This document shows, piece after piece, positions 33,640 to 42,511 of a stretch of DNA of 61,049 bases; the first letter of the stretch is position 1, and each line of letters begins with the position of its first letter. The stretch comes from Actinomycetota bacterium. Lineage in GTDB: Bacteria > Actinomycetota > Thermoleophilia > RBG-16-64-13. The position numbers and the translations under genes are program-made. Location: contig JAHJSA010000045.1 of assembly GCA_018830645.1 (NCBI GenBank), forward strand, positions 1 through 61,049, written 5' to 3'. Below the pieces are notes generated by a model, which saw only the letters and a list, made by a program, of their open reading frames with translations, made no database searches and was not told where the DNA came from.

Positions 33640-36333
33640 TCAGGGGGTGAGCGTCAGCACGTCCCGCGTCGAATCCTCCACGGCCTGCCGGCTCCACGCC
33701 ATGGGAGCCGGGTCCACCTTCTGCCAGCGGCGCACCATGTCGTCGTAGTGCCGGTGGAACGCGTGCCCGGATTGCCCGGTGGTGTGCAGGGCGAGCGACG
33801 CGTCGAGGTCGGCTAGGTCCACGATCATGCGCAGCGAGGGGAGACTGGTGACCTCGAACGGCGCGCGGGCGCTCCAGTTGGTAGCGTTCACCAGGCTGGT
33901 GCTTCCGCTCGCGGAGTAGGGACCACGGTTGAACAGCGCTTCAACCAGCGGCACGCCCGAACGTCCCAGGGTCTGATTGTGGAAGGTCACGGTGTGCAGG
34001 TCGCCCCAGCGCCAGTCCGAGGGCATGTCGCCGTGCAGACCGGTCAGCTCGTCCACGGCACCGGCGAGCGCGCGGGCCAAGATGGCGTCACGGTCTTCAT
34101 CCAGGTCGGGGGTTCGCGAATCGTCCCACCACGGGCTGTTCTCCATATCCACGAGACGACGCACCACTTCGAACCATTGACTTCCGCCACGGGGCGCCAT
34201 GTCGGCGGGTAGGTCGTCGGCGAAGGCTCCGCGAAGCAGGTGCGCCCAGAAGGTCTCGAAGAGGGCGGCGGCGGGGGAATCGGCGTCCGCGCGAAGGTCC
34301 CACCCGTCCAATAGGGTCCGAGCGGCTGTAACCGTGTCGATCTGGGCGGCGTCGACCCCGGCGCCCTCGAGATCGAGGTCGAGCAGAAGCGGCACCAGCG
34401 TCGCGGCGTTCGGGTTGTGGGAGTCGGCCTGCGTCAAGCGCATGTCCTCGACGGTGAGCGGCCCGGGCGCGTTCTCGATCAGGTCGGTGATCCGTTGGGC
34501 GCGGTAACCGTAGTGCCAGTCGTACGTGATGAGGGCGTCTACGTTGGTGGGAGTGGCCGCCTGCTGGCCGGGGAGCCACGCTCCCGGCACGTTCGAGAGC
34601 AGCATGCCGTCACGGGTGACGGCGTTGTTGGCGGTGACGATGTAGCCGCTCGGGGGGTCGAGCACGAAGGGCAGCCGCTGGAAGGGCAGATATCCTATCC
34701 ACTCGTAGTCGTCGGTCCACCCGGGCACCGGGTAACGCCCGTCGTGGGTGATCGTGTCCGCGGGGCCGCGCGGACGTACACGTACGGGGATCCTGCCCGG
34801 CATCTGGTAGCCGATGTGGCCGTCGACGTCGGCGTAGACGAGGTTCTGCGAGGGCACGTCCCAGTCCTGGGCGGCCACACGGAACTCGGTGAAGTCGTTG
34901 GCCAGGTTCATGCCTCGCACCGCCCGAAGCGTGTTCGACGGTTCCAGGGCGGTCCAGCGGAGCGAGAGGGCGTACTGTTCGGGCACGGGCGCTTCGAGTC
35001 CGGACGGCCGGCCGAAGTCCTCGAGTGGACCGTACGTGTCGGACACCACGGGACCGTGACGCGTGTAGCGCACGGTGAGTGTCTGGGCGGGCGCACCCGC
35101 GACGTGGATCTCCTCGCGCACCTTCACCATGTCGACCCACTCCCCGTTCACCTCGTACTGGTCGGGGTTCTCGGGGTTGATCTTCTCGATATACAGGTCC
35201 ATGACGTCGGCGCCGACGTTGGTGAACCCCCAGGCGATCCGGCTGTTGTGGCCGATGACCACGCCCGCCGTTCCAGGGAAGGTGAAGCCCACCACATCAA
35301 GTCGTCTGCCGCCGACGGAGGCCGCGGGCGTCGTCGCGGGTTCCTCGCCTCCCATCGACGGAGGTGCCGATTCGTGCAACCCCATCTGGTACCAGATCGA
35401 GGGGATCTGTTCGCCGAGGTGGGTGTCGTTGGCGAGCAGCGGCCTGCCCGTGGCGGTGCGGGCGCCGCTCACCACCCAGCTGTTCGACCCGATGCCCTCG
35501 CGCATGGGAATGAGGAGCGCGTCGAGCGCGGCCACCTTCTGCTGCACGACGAGAGCCGGTCCCGCCGCAGCCGGGATCGCGTCGGCAGTGCCCGCGTCTC
35601 CGGCCGCGGACCCTTCCACACCATCCTCGGAGGGGCTCTCGGCTTCACCCACGATCACTGGGTGGTCGGAGGGGTATGGCGGGAAGAGGTCGTCCACCTG
35701 CTCGCGCGTGAGGGTGTTGAGCAGCACGGCGCGCTCCACCTCACGGTCGAGGTTGCCGCTGAGGTCCCAGGCCATGACCTTAGCCCAGACCATGGTGTCG
35801 AGAGGCTCCCACGGCTCGGGGACGTACCCCCGGTTCGAGAGGCCGAGCACCGCGTATTCGAGACTCAGGCCGCCTCTCTGCCTCTCGGCAAGATAGGCGT
35901 TCACGCCCGCCGCGTACCAGTTCAGGACCTCGGCCGATGCGGCGTCGAGGGTCGCCAGCTCACGTTCAGCCACCCTCGCCCACCCGAGCGTTCGCAGGAA
36001 GCGGTCCGTCTCGAGTTGTGATTCGCCGAACATCTCCGACAGGCGCCCGGCGCCTACGTGGCGCCACACATCCATCTGGTAGAAGCGATCTTGGGCATGC
36101 ACGTACCCCTGCGCCATGTAGAGGTCGTGCTGGCTCGAGGCGTACAGGTGTGGGATACCGAACTCGTCGCGGAGCACCTGCACCTCGGACTCGAGGCCGG
36201 GCACCTGCACCACCCCATCGACCTGAGGAAAGGAACGCCTGGCTGTGTAGAAGGCGAACACTGCGGCGGCCGCCACGAGGAAGACCAGGACCACCAGGGT
36301 CCACGTGAAGATGCGGCGGATCCTGACCAGCAT
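33640..36333 (-). CDS. Penicillin acylase family protein (S45 Ntn-hydrolase)
   Basis: An 897-residue Ntn-hydrolase precursor. One N-terminal membrane helix (WTLVVLVFLVAAAAVFAFYT) anchors it outside the cell. The alpha-chain contains VLRDEFGIPHLYASSQHDLY and AQDRFYQMDVWRHVGAGRLS. S283 in GIGSNSWVVSGARTATG is the nucleophile exposed by self-cleavage, followed by PLLANDTHLGEQIPSIWYQM and the oxyanion asparagine region. Family members cut amides such as penicillins, acyl-homoserine lactones or other N-acyl compounds; the substrate here is unknown. ATG 36333 is chosen because the membrane helix follows directly and GGGGGC precedes it. Confidence 0.9.
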   Translation of the reverse strand: MLVRIRRIFTWTLVVLVFLVAAAAVFAFYTARRSFPQVDGVVQVPGLESEVQVLRDEFGIPHLYASSQHDLYMAQGYVHAQDRFYQMDVWRHVGAGRLSEMFGESQLETDRFLRTLGWARVAERELATLDAASAEVLNWYAAGVNAYLAERQRGGLSLEYAVLGLSNRGYVPEPWEPLDTMVWAKVMAWDLSGNLDREVERAVLLNTLTREQVDDLFPPYPSDHPVIVGEAESPSEDGVEGSAAGDAGTADAIPAAAGPALVVQQKVAALDALLIPMREGIGSNSWVVSGARTATGRPLLANDTHLGEQIPSIWYQMGLHESAPPSMGGEEPATTPAASVGGRRLDVVGFTFPGTAGVVIGHNSRIAWGFTNVGADVMDLYIEKINPENPDQYEVNGEWVDMVKVREEIHVAGAPAQTLTVRYTRHGPVVSDTYGPLEDFGRPSGLEAPVPEQYALSLRWTALEPSNTLRAVRGMNLANDFTEFRVAAQDWDVPSQNLVYADVDGHIGYQMPGRIPVRVRPRGPADTITHDGRYPVPGWTDDYEWIGYLPFQRLPFVLDPPSGYIVTANNAVTRDGMLLSNVPGAWLPGQQAATPTNVDALITYDWHYGYRAQRITDLIENAPGPLTVEDMRLTQADSHNPNAATLVPLLLDLDLEGAGVDAAQIDTVTAARTLLDGWDLRADADSPAAALFETFWAHLLRGAFADDLPADMAPRGGSQWFEVVRRLVDMENSPWWDDSRTPDLDEDRDAILARALAGAVDELTGLHGDMPSDWRWGDLHTVTFHNQTLGRSGVPLVEALFNRGPYSASGSTSLVNATNWSARAPFEVTSLPSLRMIVDLADLDASLALHTTGQSGHAFHRHYDDMVRRWQKVDPAPMAWSRQAVEDSTRDVLTLTP

Positions 36334-36570
36334 CGTGCCCCCAGTCCTCGTTCGGTCTCTGTCGGAACCGCCCGGCGCCACGTCTTCGCAGTGTCGTTCG
36401 ACGCCATCGGTGCGGGCGTGCGTCTGCCACCGATGCTACAGCACAGAACGGTGCCGGGTAAACAGTGCGGCGGCCGATGACTCACCCGCAACGAGTCGCC
36501 GCCGTGACAATCGACCTCGGCCCGTTGTAGAGTGACCATCAGGAGGTATGAGCGTCGGCAAGGGGGGACC

Positions 36571-38622
36571 ATGGCTGTGAGCGGGGTGGAGGCCAAGGGT
36601 AGGGACCGTCTTCGTGTATCGCGGCTTGACACCCGGATGAGGACCGGCGTGTTCGTGCGCCGGCTCGTCTGTTCGAGGCGCCCACGTACAGCACTCGCCT
36701 TTTTCGGGTTGCTCGCGATGGTCGGTTGCTCCTTCAACATAGGCAACCTGGACGAGACCACCACGACCATCGCGCCGCCTGATATCACCACCACGACGAA
36801 GGGGGAGATCACGGCACGTTCCATCACCCTGCAGGGTCTGTGGGTGCAGGATCGCCCCGAAGGAAGCCTCGGTGGGGTCAACGACATGACGGTGAACGTG
36901 TCTCCGGGCACGTCGGGCAACATCGCCGTGGGTGTGATCGAGGGTGAGGTGTTCGGCACCGGGGCCCAGTGGCGCGTGGCCTCGTGGAGCGCCGCGCTGG
37001 CGGCGAGCAATCTGCTGAACGTGGACCTCTCGGAGCTCAAGATCAGCTACGAGGTGGCCGGGCGCATCGACGGTCCGAGTGCCGGCTGTTTGATGACGGT
37101 GGGCACGTTGGCCGGCCTGCTCGGGGATGACGTGAAAGACGACGTCACCATGACCGGCACCATCAACCCGGATTACACCATCGGGCCGGTGGGCGGTATC
37201 CCGCACAAGATCGAAGGGGCCGCTGAGGCGGGCAAGAAGCTCGTGCTCGTGCCGGCGGGGCAGCGCATGGACTTCGACGGCAACCTGCAGGAATGGGTCG
37301 ACGTCGTGCAGGTCGGAGCCGCTCTCGGTGTCGAGGTGATCGAGGTCGGCGACGTGTTCGAAGCCTACGAGTACTTCACCGATCGCCGGCTGCCCGAGCC
37401 GCGCGTCTCCGCGCGGACGCCGGAGCTCTCGCAGGCGGCCCACACGCTGCTTCTGGAGCAGGCGTCTTCTTGGATCGACTACTGCAACCTCAACCTCGAC
37501 GACTACGACGCCCTTCCCGATACGGCGAAGAGCGAGTACGAGGAAGGACGCGTGGAGTACGCTCTCGAAGCGCTCAGCAACGCAGACAAGTACGCGGGGC
37601 AGGGGTTGGCCGCGGGAGCACTCTCCTCGGCGATCGAGTCGGCTCGTCAGGCGCTCCTCGCGGTCAACTACGCGCAGATCGAACAGTACATCCAAGAAAA
37701 CGGCGAGCAGGCTGCCGTGCAGGAGTTGCTCGCGCTGGGCATCACCGATTCCATCGACGGATTGGCCGACGAACTGCTGGCCGTGGAGCCCACGAACGTG
37801 AGTGAGGCCGTGGCCTTGATCGAGGGGTGGGGCTACTGGACGGTCGCCGGACGCCTTTCGTTCGAAGCGGATGACATGCTGCTGGCCGTGCCTGACGATG
37901 CGGGCGAGGTGGAGGGTCGTCTCGACGCGATCTACGGAGCGGTGTGGAGCTACTCCATGGCGATGATCTCACGCGATTCCGCCTACGACGCTCTTGCGCT
38001 GGGACTGGTGTTGAAGGGTGAGCCGATCAAAGGAGTCGAGCGTCTGGGCGAGCTCGCTGAGGTCTACCGCCGCGTGGCCGAGGCCTCCCTCGATACCGTG
38101 CACGTGCTGGTGGTGCCCGGCGTGGCCTCGGACTGGGGAGTATCGGAGGCCGAGGCCTACGACACGCTTATCACCTCAGACATGAACCTGGCCGAGGCGG
38201 AAGCCGCGGTCGGCGATCAGAACTACCTGCTCGAATACCTCGAGCCTGGTCCCGCTCGTGACTACGCCGTGCTCGGCGCGGCCCTCGTGGGGTATGCGGG
38301 GAGTGCGGCGTCGATCGCCGAGCACTACTCGTACGCGGCTGTCTACGACGAAGACGGGGTCATCACCGGGTACGACATGGACAAGGCCCTCCACGGTGCG
38401 CTTGATTTCGCGCGGACGCGCGGAGAGAAACTGATCGCGGTGGCGTCCCGCGGCCGATCGGATCCGGCGCTGCCTGTGATGTACTACGAGGCCGCGGGCC
38501 TCGCGAGGGAAGGCTACCCCGGAGAGAAGATCGATGCGCTCTACGGGTACTGGACGGCTGCGATGTACGCGCAGATCATGGCCGCATTGAGCGGTGACCT
38601 ACAGCCGCTGGCACCTCGCTGA
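36571..38622 (+). CDS. Secreted lipoprotein with Lon-type (S16) protease domain
   Basis: A 683-residue protein. A signal peptide ends in LLAMVGCSF with C53 as probable lipid site. A Thr-rich linker leads to a Lon protease domain (residues about 85-280): S170 in DGPSAGCLMTVGTLAGLL and K213 in VGGIPHKIEGAAEAGKK form the Ser-Lys dyad, spaced 43 residues apart as in Lon. There is no AAA+ ATPase domain. Residues 290-683 are alpha-helical, rich in Ala, Glu and Tyr, and unrecognised. ATG 36571 follows AAGGGGGGA; export makes an ATP-independent role outside the membrane likely. Confidence 0.82.
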   Translation: MAVSGVEAKGRDRLRVSRLDTRMRTGVFVRRLVCSRRPRTALAFFGLLAMVGCSFNIGNLDETTTTIAPPDITTTTKGEITARSITLQGLWVQDRPEGSLGGVNDMTVNVSPGTSGNIAVGVIEGEVFGTGAQWRVASWSAALAASNLLNVDLSELKISYEVAGRIDGPSAGCLMTVGTLAGLLGDDVKDDVTMTGTINPDYTIGPVGGIPHKIEGAAEAGKKLVLVPAGQRMDFDGNLQEWVDVVQVGAALGVEVIEVGDVFEAYEYFTDRRLPEPRVSARTPELSQAAHTLLLEQASSWIDYCNLNLDDYDALPDTAKSEYEEGRVEYALEALSNADKYAGQGLAAGALSSAIESARQALLAVNYAQIEQYIQENGEQAAVQELLALGITDSIDGLADELLAVEPTNVSEAVALIEGWGYWTVAGRLSFEADDMLLAVPDDAGEVEGRLDAIYGAVWSYSMAMISRDSAYDALALGLVLKGEPIKGVERLGELAEVYRRVAEASLDTVHVLVVPGVASDWGVSEAEAYDTLITSDMNLAEAEAAVGDQNYLLEYLEPGPARDYAVLGAALVGYAGSAASIAEHYSYAAVYDEDGVITGYDMDKALHGALDFARTRGEKLIAVASRGRSDPALPVMYYEAAGLAREGYPGEKIDALYGYWTAAMYAQIMAALSGDLQPLAPR

Positions 38623-38628
38623 ACAGGT

Positions 38629-38681
38629 GGAGGCCGGGGCGCCTTCGCGCCCCGGCCCGCACGCTTCGCGCCCCGGCCTCC
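38629..38681. terminator. Long hairpin between convergent genes
   Basis: Arms of 14 bp (38629-38642 and 38668-38681, core GGAGGCCGGGGCGC) are perfectly inverse. Nested within is a 15-bp direct repeat CTTCGCGCCCCGGCC (38643-38657, 38664-38678). It lies 7 bp after the Lon-like gene and 64 bp before the SPFH gene end, fitting a bidirectional terminator without a T tract. Confidence 0.5.
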
Positions 38682-38744
38682 AGAAGGGCCGGGCAGGTCC
38701 TCTGATGCGTCGCGCGGACTGCGGGAGACTACCGCCCGCCGCCG

Positions 38745-39797
38745 CTACTGTCCGGTGGCCCCGCGCACGTCGATGAGCGGAATGATCGAATCGGGGAGTA
38801 CGCCCCACTCGATGTTCGGCGCCATCTTCTGAACGAACTCGTACTGGATCACCAGCGGGTTCTGCGCCAGCGCTTCCTGCTTGAGGCGGATCGCTTCGGC
38901 CTCGCCGGCGGCTTCGATCTTCCTCTTCTCCGCCTCGCCCTCCGCGTTGATGATGGTCTGCTTCTTGATGGCTTCCTGCCGGGCGATGTTGTTCTCTTCG
39001 GTGAGGGCGTTCTGCTTGGCGATCTGTTTGGCCTCGACCGCCACGACGTAGTCGGGGGCGAAGCTGATGCGGCGCACCAGGTACTGGTCGATGATCACGC
39101 CGTGTTTGGAGAACGAATCCTCGAGGCGCGCCTGGATCACATCCTGCGCCTTCGCTTGGCCTACCTGGGTGTAGAGTTCCTCCGCCGAGAAGCCCTTCGG
39201 CACCTCGCGGCTCACCGAGCGTGCGAACGCCTTGATCACGTTCTCCACGACCGCTCCCATGTCGCCCACCTCCTGCGCCACGGAGGCGGCGCCCTCAGCG
39301 GGGATGCGGAAGAGCACGGTGAAGGTGAGTTGGACCGTCTGGCCGTCGCTCGTGGTGCTGTCGACGACGACATCGGTGTAGTTCGCCTGCGAAGATTCCG
39401 GGAACTCGGAGGCCTCGTAGCTGGTGACCTTCGTCGAGTAGATCACGACTTCGTCGAGGAACGGCATCTTGAAGTGGAATCCCGGCCTGAAGACGCCCTC
39501 CTGCACGGCGCCGAGCCGCTTGACCACACCAACGGTGCCGGCCTCCACTTGCGTGAAGGAGCTGATGGCTGAGACGATCACCAGCAGCGCGATGCCCACC
39601 GCCCAGCCGATCGCCCAGGGACCCCACGAGCGCCCGATTCCGCCGTTGCCCTCCTTCTCTGGGGTTCGCGGCGTTCCGGGTTGCCCCTTGCCCTTCCGCA
39701 GCATCTGCTCTCCCACGGCGGCGCCCTTGAGGATGGCGGCCACCCCCAACGGAACCACCACCAGAGTGAAGATGAGTGTTGTGATCAGCGTTCCCAT
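38745..39797 (-). CDS. SPFH/prohibitin-domain membrane protein
   Basis: A 350-residue protein with two N-terminal membrane helices (residues about 5-22 and 62-80) and an SPFH domain: VEAGTVGVVKRLGAVQEGVF, RPGFHFKMPFLDEVVIYSTK, VVDSTTSDGQTVQLTFTVLF. A coiled-coil follows (AKQIAKQNALTEENNIARQE, AEGEAEKRKIEAAGEAEAIR). Proteins of this class form ring or scaffold assemblies and often regulate membrane proteases. The Lon-like lipoprotein gene is the convergent neighbour. AGGGAGG lies just before the ATG. Confidence 0.9.
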   Translation of the reverse strand: MGTLITTLIFTLVVVPLGVAAILKGAAVGEQMLRKGKGQPGTPRTPEKEGNGGIGRSWGPWAIGWAVGIALLVIVSAISSFTQVEAGTVGVVKRLGAVQEGVFRPGFHFKMPFLDEVVIYSTKVTSYEASEFPESSQANYTDVVVDSTTSDGQTVQLTFTVLFRIPAEGAASVAQEVGDMGAVVENVIKAFARSVSREVPKGFSAEELYTQVGQAKAQDVIQARLEDSFSKHGVIIDQYLVRRISFAPDYVVAVEAKQIAKQNALTEENNIARQEAIKKQTIINAEGEAEKRKIEAAGEAEAIRLKQEALAQNPLVIQYEFVQKMAPNIEWGVLPDSIIPLIDVRGATGQ

Positions 39798-40096
39798 TCC
39801 GCCTCCCTAGAGTCGACGGGCGCTCTGTGCGCCCCTCGCGGACCGATCTTGTACCGACACCACCGCGGGCGCGTCTACCCGTGGCAGCGCGCCCGCAACC
39901 ATCTTAAGCCTCGTGACATAGAAGGGCAACGCTCTGCGTCTCGCGATCACCCCCCGAAGGCGGCCCGTCGTCCGCTGCCGGCAGCTCGAAGCGTGCCGGT
40001 GTCACTCGCTGCTTGTTTGGCAACGAGTACTGGGGGAATCAAGCTCAGCGGAAGGGGCGCTCTGCGTCTGTCGAGAGCTGTAGGAAGGAGGGACCT

Positions 40097-40897
40097 TTGT
40101 CTGAATCAGGATCTCGAGCGTGTCCGCATTGTGGGAACCTACAGATGGAAGGCGAGTACTGTGAGAGCTGCGGAGGTCGGATGACCGACACGGTGCAGGC
40201 TGCCGCTCCTCAGGCGCCCCCGGAACGTGCGGGCGTCTACGTACCACCGGCGCCCCGGGAGCCGGCTTCGGCCGCCGGACTCGTGCCTCCGCCATCCGCC
40301 GCAGCGGCGACCGCGGCGGCAGCGATCCCACCTGCCGCCCCGCCACCCGCCCAGAGCCCGCCACCGCCACCCGCCGCAGTGGCCCCGCCGGCCGCCGGCC
40401 CACCACCAACGGCAGCCCCGCCGGCCGCCTACAGCGCACCGCAGCCGGCACCGGCGCAGCCGCCTCAGCCGTTGCAGCCGGCGCAGCCCCCGACAACTCC
40501 GCCCTCATATGGCGCGCCGGGTGGGCCGGGTGGACCGGCGGGCCCTGGAGGGCCGTCCCATGGTGGAGGCGGTCCGTCCTTCGGCGGCCCCGCGCCGGTA
40601 CGGCGCTCGGGAACGGGCTTCTTCTCCAGCCTATTCGACTTCTCGTTCACGAGTTTCGTCACTCCCAAGATCATCAAGTTCATCTTCATCCTGACCCTGG
40701 CTCTGATAGCGCTCGGCATCCTGGCCTTCGTGGTAGCCGGGTTCGGCCAAGGCTTCGGCTACGGTCTGCTGATGCTGCTGGTCGTTGCGCCGATCATGGG
40801 TGTGGTCTATCTGCTCCTGGCCCGGATGTGGCTGGAAGTGGTGATCGTGCTCTTCCGGATGGAGGAGCACTTGGCGGAACTCGCCAAGAGGAAGTGA
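40097..40897 (+). CDS. DUF4282 membrane protein with N-terminal zinc ribbon
   Basis: A 266-residue protein in three parts: a zinc ribbon (CPHCGNLQMEGEYCESCGGR), a long Pro/Ala-rich linker (residues about 40-165), and a C-terminal DUF4282 domain with two membrane helices (FDFSFTSFVTPKIIKFIFIL, GYGLLMLLVVAPIMGVVYLL). TTG 40097 is proposed as start because AAGGAGGG (40085-40092) is correctly placed and no ATG is available before the first zinc ligand. Function is unknown. A strong hairpin terminator follows. Confidence 0.82.
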   Translation: MSESGSRACPHCGNLQMEGEYCESCGGRMTDTVQAAAPQAPPERAGVYVPPAPREPASAAGLVPPPSAAAATAAAAIPPAAPPPAQSPPPPPAAVAPPAAGPPPTAAPPAAYSAPQPAPAQPPQPLQPAQPPTTPPSYGAPGGPGGPAGPGGPSHGGGGPSFGGPAPVRRSGTGFFSSLFDFSFTSFVTPKIIKFIFILTLALIALGILAFVVAGFGQGFGYGLLMLLVVAPIMGVVYLLLARMWLEVVIVLFRMEEHLAELAKRK

Positions 40898-40902
40898 CGC
40901 CC

Positions 40903-40939
40903 GAACGAAGAGGGCGCCCATCGGGCGCCCTCTTCGTTC
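40903..40939. terminator. Rho-independent-type hairpin, bidirectional
   Basis: Perfect 17-bp arms (40903-40919 and 40923-40939, core GAAGAGGGCGCCC) enclose a 3-nt loop. It lies between two convergent genes, 6 bp after the DUF4282 stop and 50 bp from the stop of the small minus-strand gene. A short TTC-rich stretch follows. Confidence 0.85.
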
Positions 40940-40988
40940 CTTCACGCCCGGCCCGCACACTCGCGGGCGGCGGGCCGGAATCTGCCGG

Positions 40989-41231
40989 TCAGTCCTTGAC
41001 CAGGTAGGTGTCGCCGGCACGCTGGACCACGCGAACGTCGGAACGTCCCTCGGCTTCCAGCGACTTGCGTAGACCCTGGACGAGGGTGAGAGGCTTGCGG
41101 TCGGTTCCCTCGATGGTTACGCTCTGCTCACCGCTCTTCAGGAATTCTTCAACGATCTCCTTGTAGAAGCTGACGCGTTGTCTCGTAGGAACTTGTTTGG
41201 GGACCAGATCGAATCCCTTGCTTCTTGCCAT
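40989..41231 (-). CDS. Small basic hypothetical protein
   Basis: An 80-residue protein: ARSKGFDLVPKQVPTRQRVS, FYKEIVEEFLKSGEQSVTIE, QGLRKSLEAEGRSDVRVVQR. Predicted helix-strand content, charged, no signal or membrane segment. I do not recognise the family. A good Shine-Dalgarno (GGCGGAG) precedes the ATG, a plausible promoter lies at 41295-41323, and a strong terminator follows, so it is very likely a real monocistronic gene. Confidence 0.75.
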   Translation of the reverse strand: MARSKGFDLVPKQVPTRQRVSFYKEIVEEFLKSGEQSVTIEGTDRKPLTLVQGLRKSLEAEGRSDVRVVQRAGDTYLVKD

Positions 41232-41294
41232 CGGTGCTCCGCCTTTCCGATATTATCCATATCGTACTTTCTCCTGCTACTCCGTACCGCTCCC

Positions 41295-41323
41295 ATGATA
41301 CGTCTCTATCGCTCGAGTAACAA
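41295..41323 (-). promoter_or_regulatory. Promoter of small hypothetical gene
   Basis: On the minus strand TTGTTA (41323-41318), 17 bp, TATCAT (41300-41295), in a locally AT-rich region 64 bp before the start codon. Closer to the gene the plus strand also contains CGATAT / ATATCG (6-bp inverted repeat around 41250-41266), a possible operator. Confidence 0.5.
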
Positions 41324-41347
41324 CCGAAAGACCTTGATATCGATGAG

Positions 41348-42511
41348 TCATTCCCTTGAGACCATCATCAGCCCAGCCCACACCCAAAGGAGCAGACTCG
41401 AGGGAGTCGAGAGACTGAGGGCGTCGGTGAGGCCGAAGATGAGGCAGCCCACAAAGGCCGCCCCCGCTCCTACGGCGATCCCACGATAACGCCTGCGTTC
41501 CCGCCCGAGGTCTGATGTCACTCCCACCAGTAGCCCCGCGGAGAGGAGAGCGAACCCCAGAGCCGCCGGGACGCCGAGGGTGAGGGCGGTGTCCAGAAGT
41601 ATGTTGTGCGCCTGGGAGACGGTGTACGAGAGGCCGACGGTCTCGTACGGGTAGCGCACGGGGAGGACGTCGTTCAGGGTGGCGAGGCCGATGCCGGTGA
41701 ACGCGTGGTCGGCGATGCCCTGGACGGCAGACAGCCAGATATCCGCCCGCGCCAGCAGCTTCGTCTCGACCGTCTCTTCCCGGAGCAGAAAACCGACGGC
41801 TGCGTCGAAGGCGCTCGGACGGACCGCGGCTACGGCGAGCCCGGCGCCGAGAAAGCCAAGCACTGCCCACAGCAAGTACCGATTGCGCAGCACCATGGCG
41901 AAGAAGGCGGCCACGAGCAGAGCCGCCCCGGCCGCCCGCGATCCAGAGAAGACGACCCCGGCGGTAGCGATCGCCACGAGCACCGCGGCCGGCGCCGCGG
42001 CTCCGATGCGCAGCCGGCTTGGCGGTGCGGGACCGTCCTCGAGGTGGTGTAGCAGGAAGCCGATCGAGAACGCCGCGAACGTGGCCAGAATCCCGCCGGT
42101 CTGGTTGGGGTTGACCCCGGCTCCGATCCACGCAGGCGCGTGTGGTACCAGCGAGGGGATGGCCGAGTAGAAGGGTGAGAGCCAGGGCGCCTTGTCCGCG
42201 CGCCAGTCGGTGAGCAGGGGCAGCGCGATCGCGAGCACGTACCCGAGGGCGAGGACGGCCCCCGACACGATGCTAGGTTCCTTCCAGGCCTGGATACGGC
42301 CGGGCAGCACCCCACGTCGGCCGGACCGTGGAATCGCCGATAGGCCGATGACCACACCGACGCCGACGAGCAGTTGCACATACCACAGCAGGGTCGCGCT
42401 CCTATCGGGGGCGGCCAGCCAGGAGACGGCTCCTCCGAGAGCGAGGAGGGCTCCGCCCAGGCGGACCAAGAGTAGTCCCGGGGCCTCTGCGGGGAGCTGT
42501 GGCTGGAGCAT
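41348..42511 (-). CDS. O-antigen ligase/polymerase-like membrane protein
   Basis: A 387-residue protein with about ten membrane helices and the Wzy_C/O-antigen ligase pattern: GAGVNPNQTGGILATFAAFS, AGVVFSGSRAAGAALLVAAF, then HAFTGIGLATLNDVLPVRYP and a conserved His in VSQAHNILLDTALTLGVPAA. Such proteins polymerise or attach glycans outside the membrane. Its ATG shares a base with the stop of the TPR gene (TGATG), so the two are co-translated. An earlier TTG at 42514 is less likely. Confidence 0.87.
   Translation of the reverse strand: MLQPQLPAEAPGLLLVRLGGALLALGGAVSWLAAPDRSATLLWYVQLLVGVGVVIGLSAIPRSGRRGVLPGRIQAWKEPSIVSGAVLALGYVLAIALPLLTDWRADKAPWLSPFYSAIPSLVPHAPAWIGAGVNPNQTGGILATFAAFSIGFLLHHLEDGPAPPSRLRIGAAAPAAVLVAIATAGVVFSGSRAAGAALLVAAFFAMVLRNRYLLWAVLGFLGAGLAVAAVRPSAFDAAVGFLLREETVETKLLARADIWLSAVQGIADHAFTGIGLATLNDVLPVRYPYETVGLSYTVSQAHNILLDTALTLGVPAALGFALLSAGLLVGVTSDLGRERRRYRGIAVGAGAAFVGCLIFGLTDALSLSTPSSLLLWVWAGLMMVSRE

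Noticed and set aside
39798-40096. Possible RNA gene or riboswitch in the 299-bp gap
   Set aside because: Only a short GGGCGC/GCGCCC hairpin and a 12-bp direct repeat (CGCTCTGCGTCT at 39930 and 40058) are visible; no tRNA or known riboswitch pattern.
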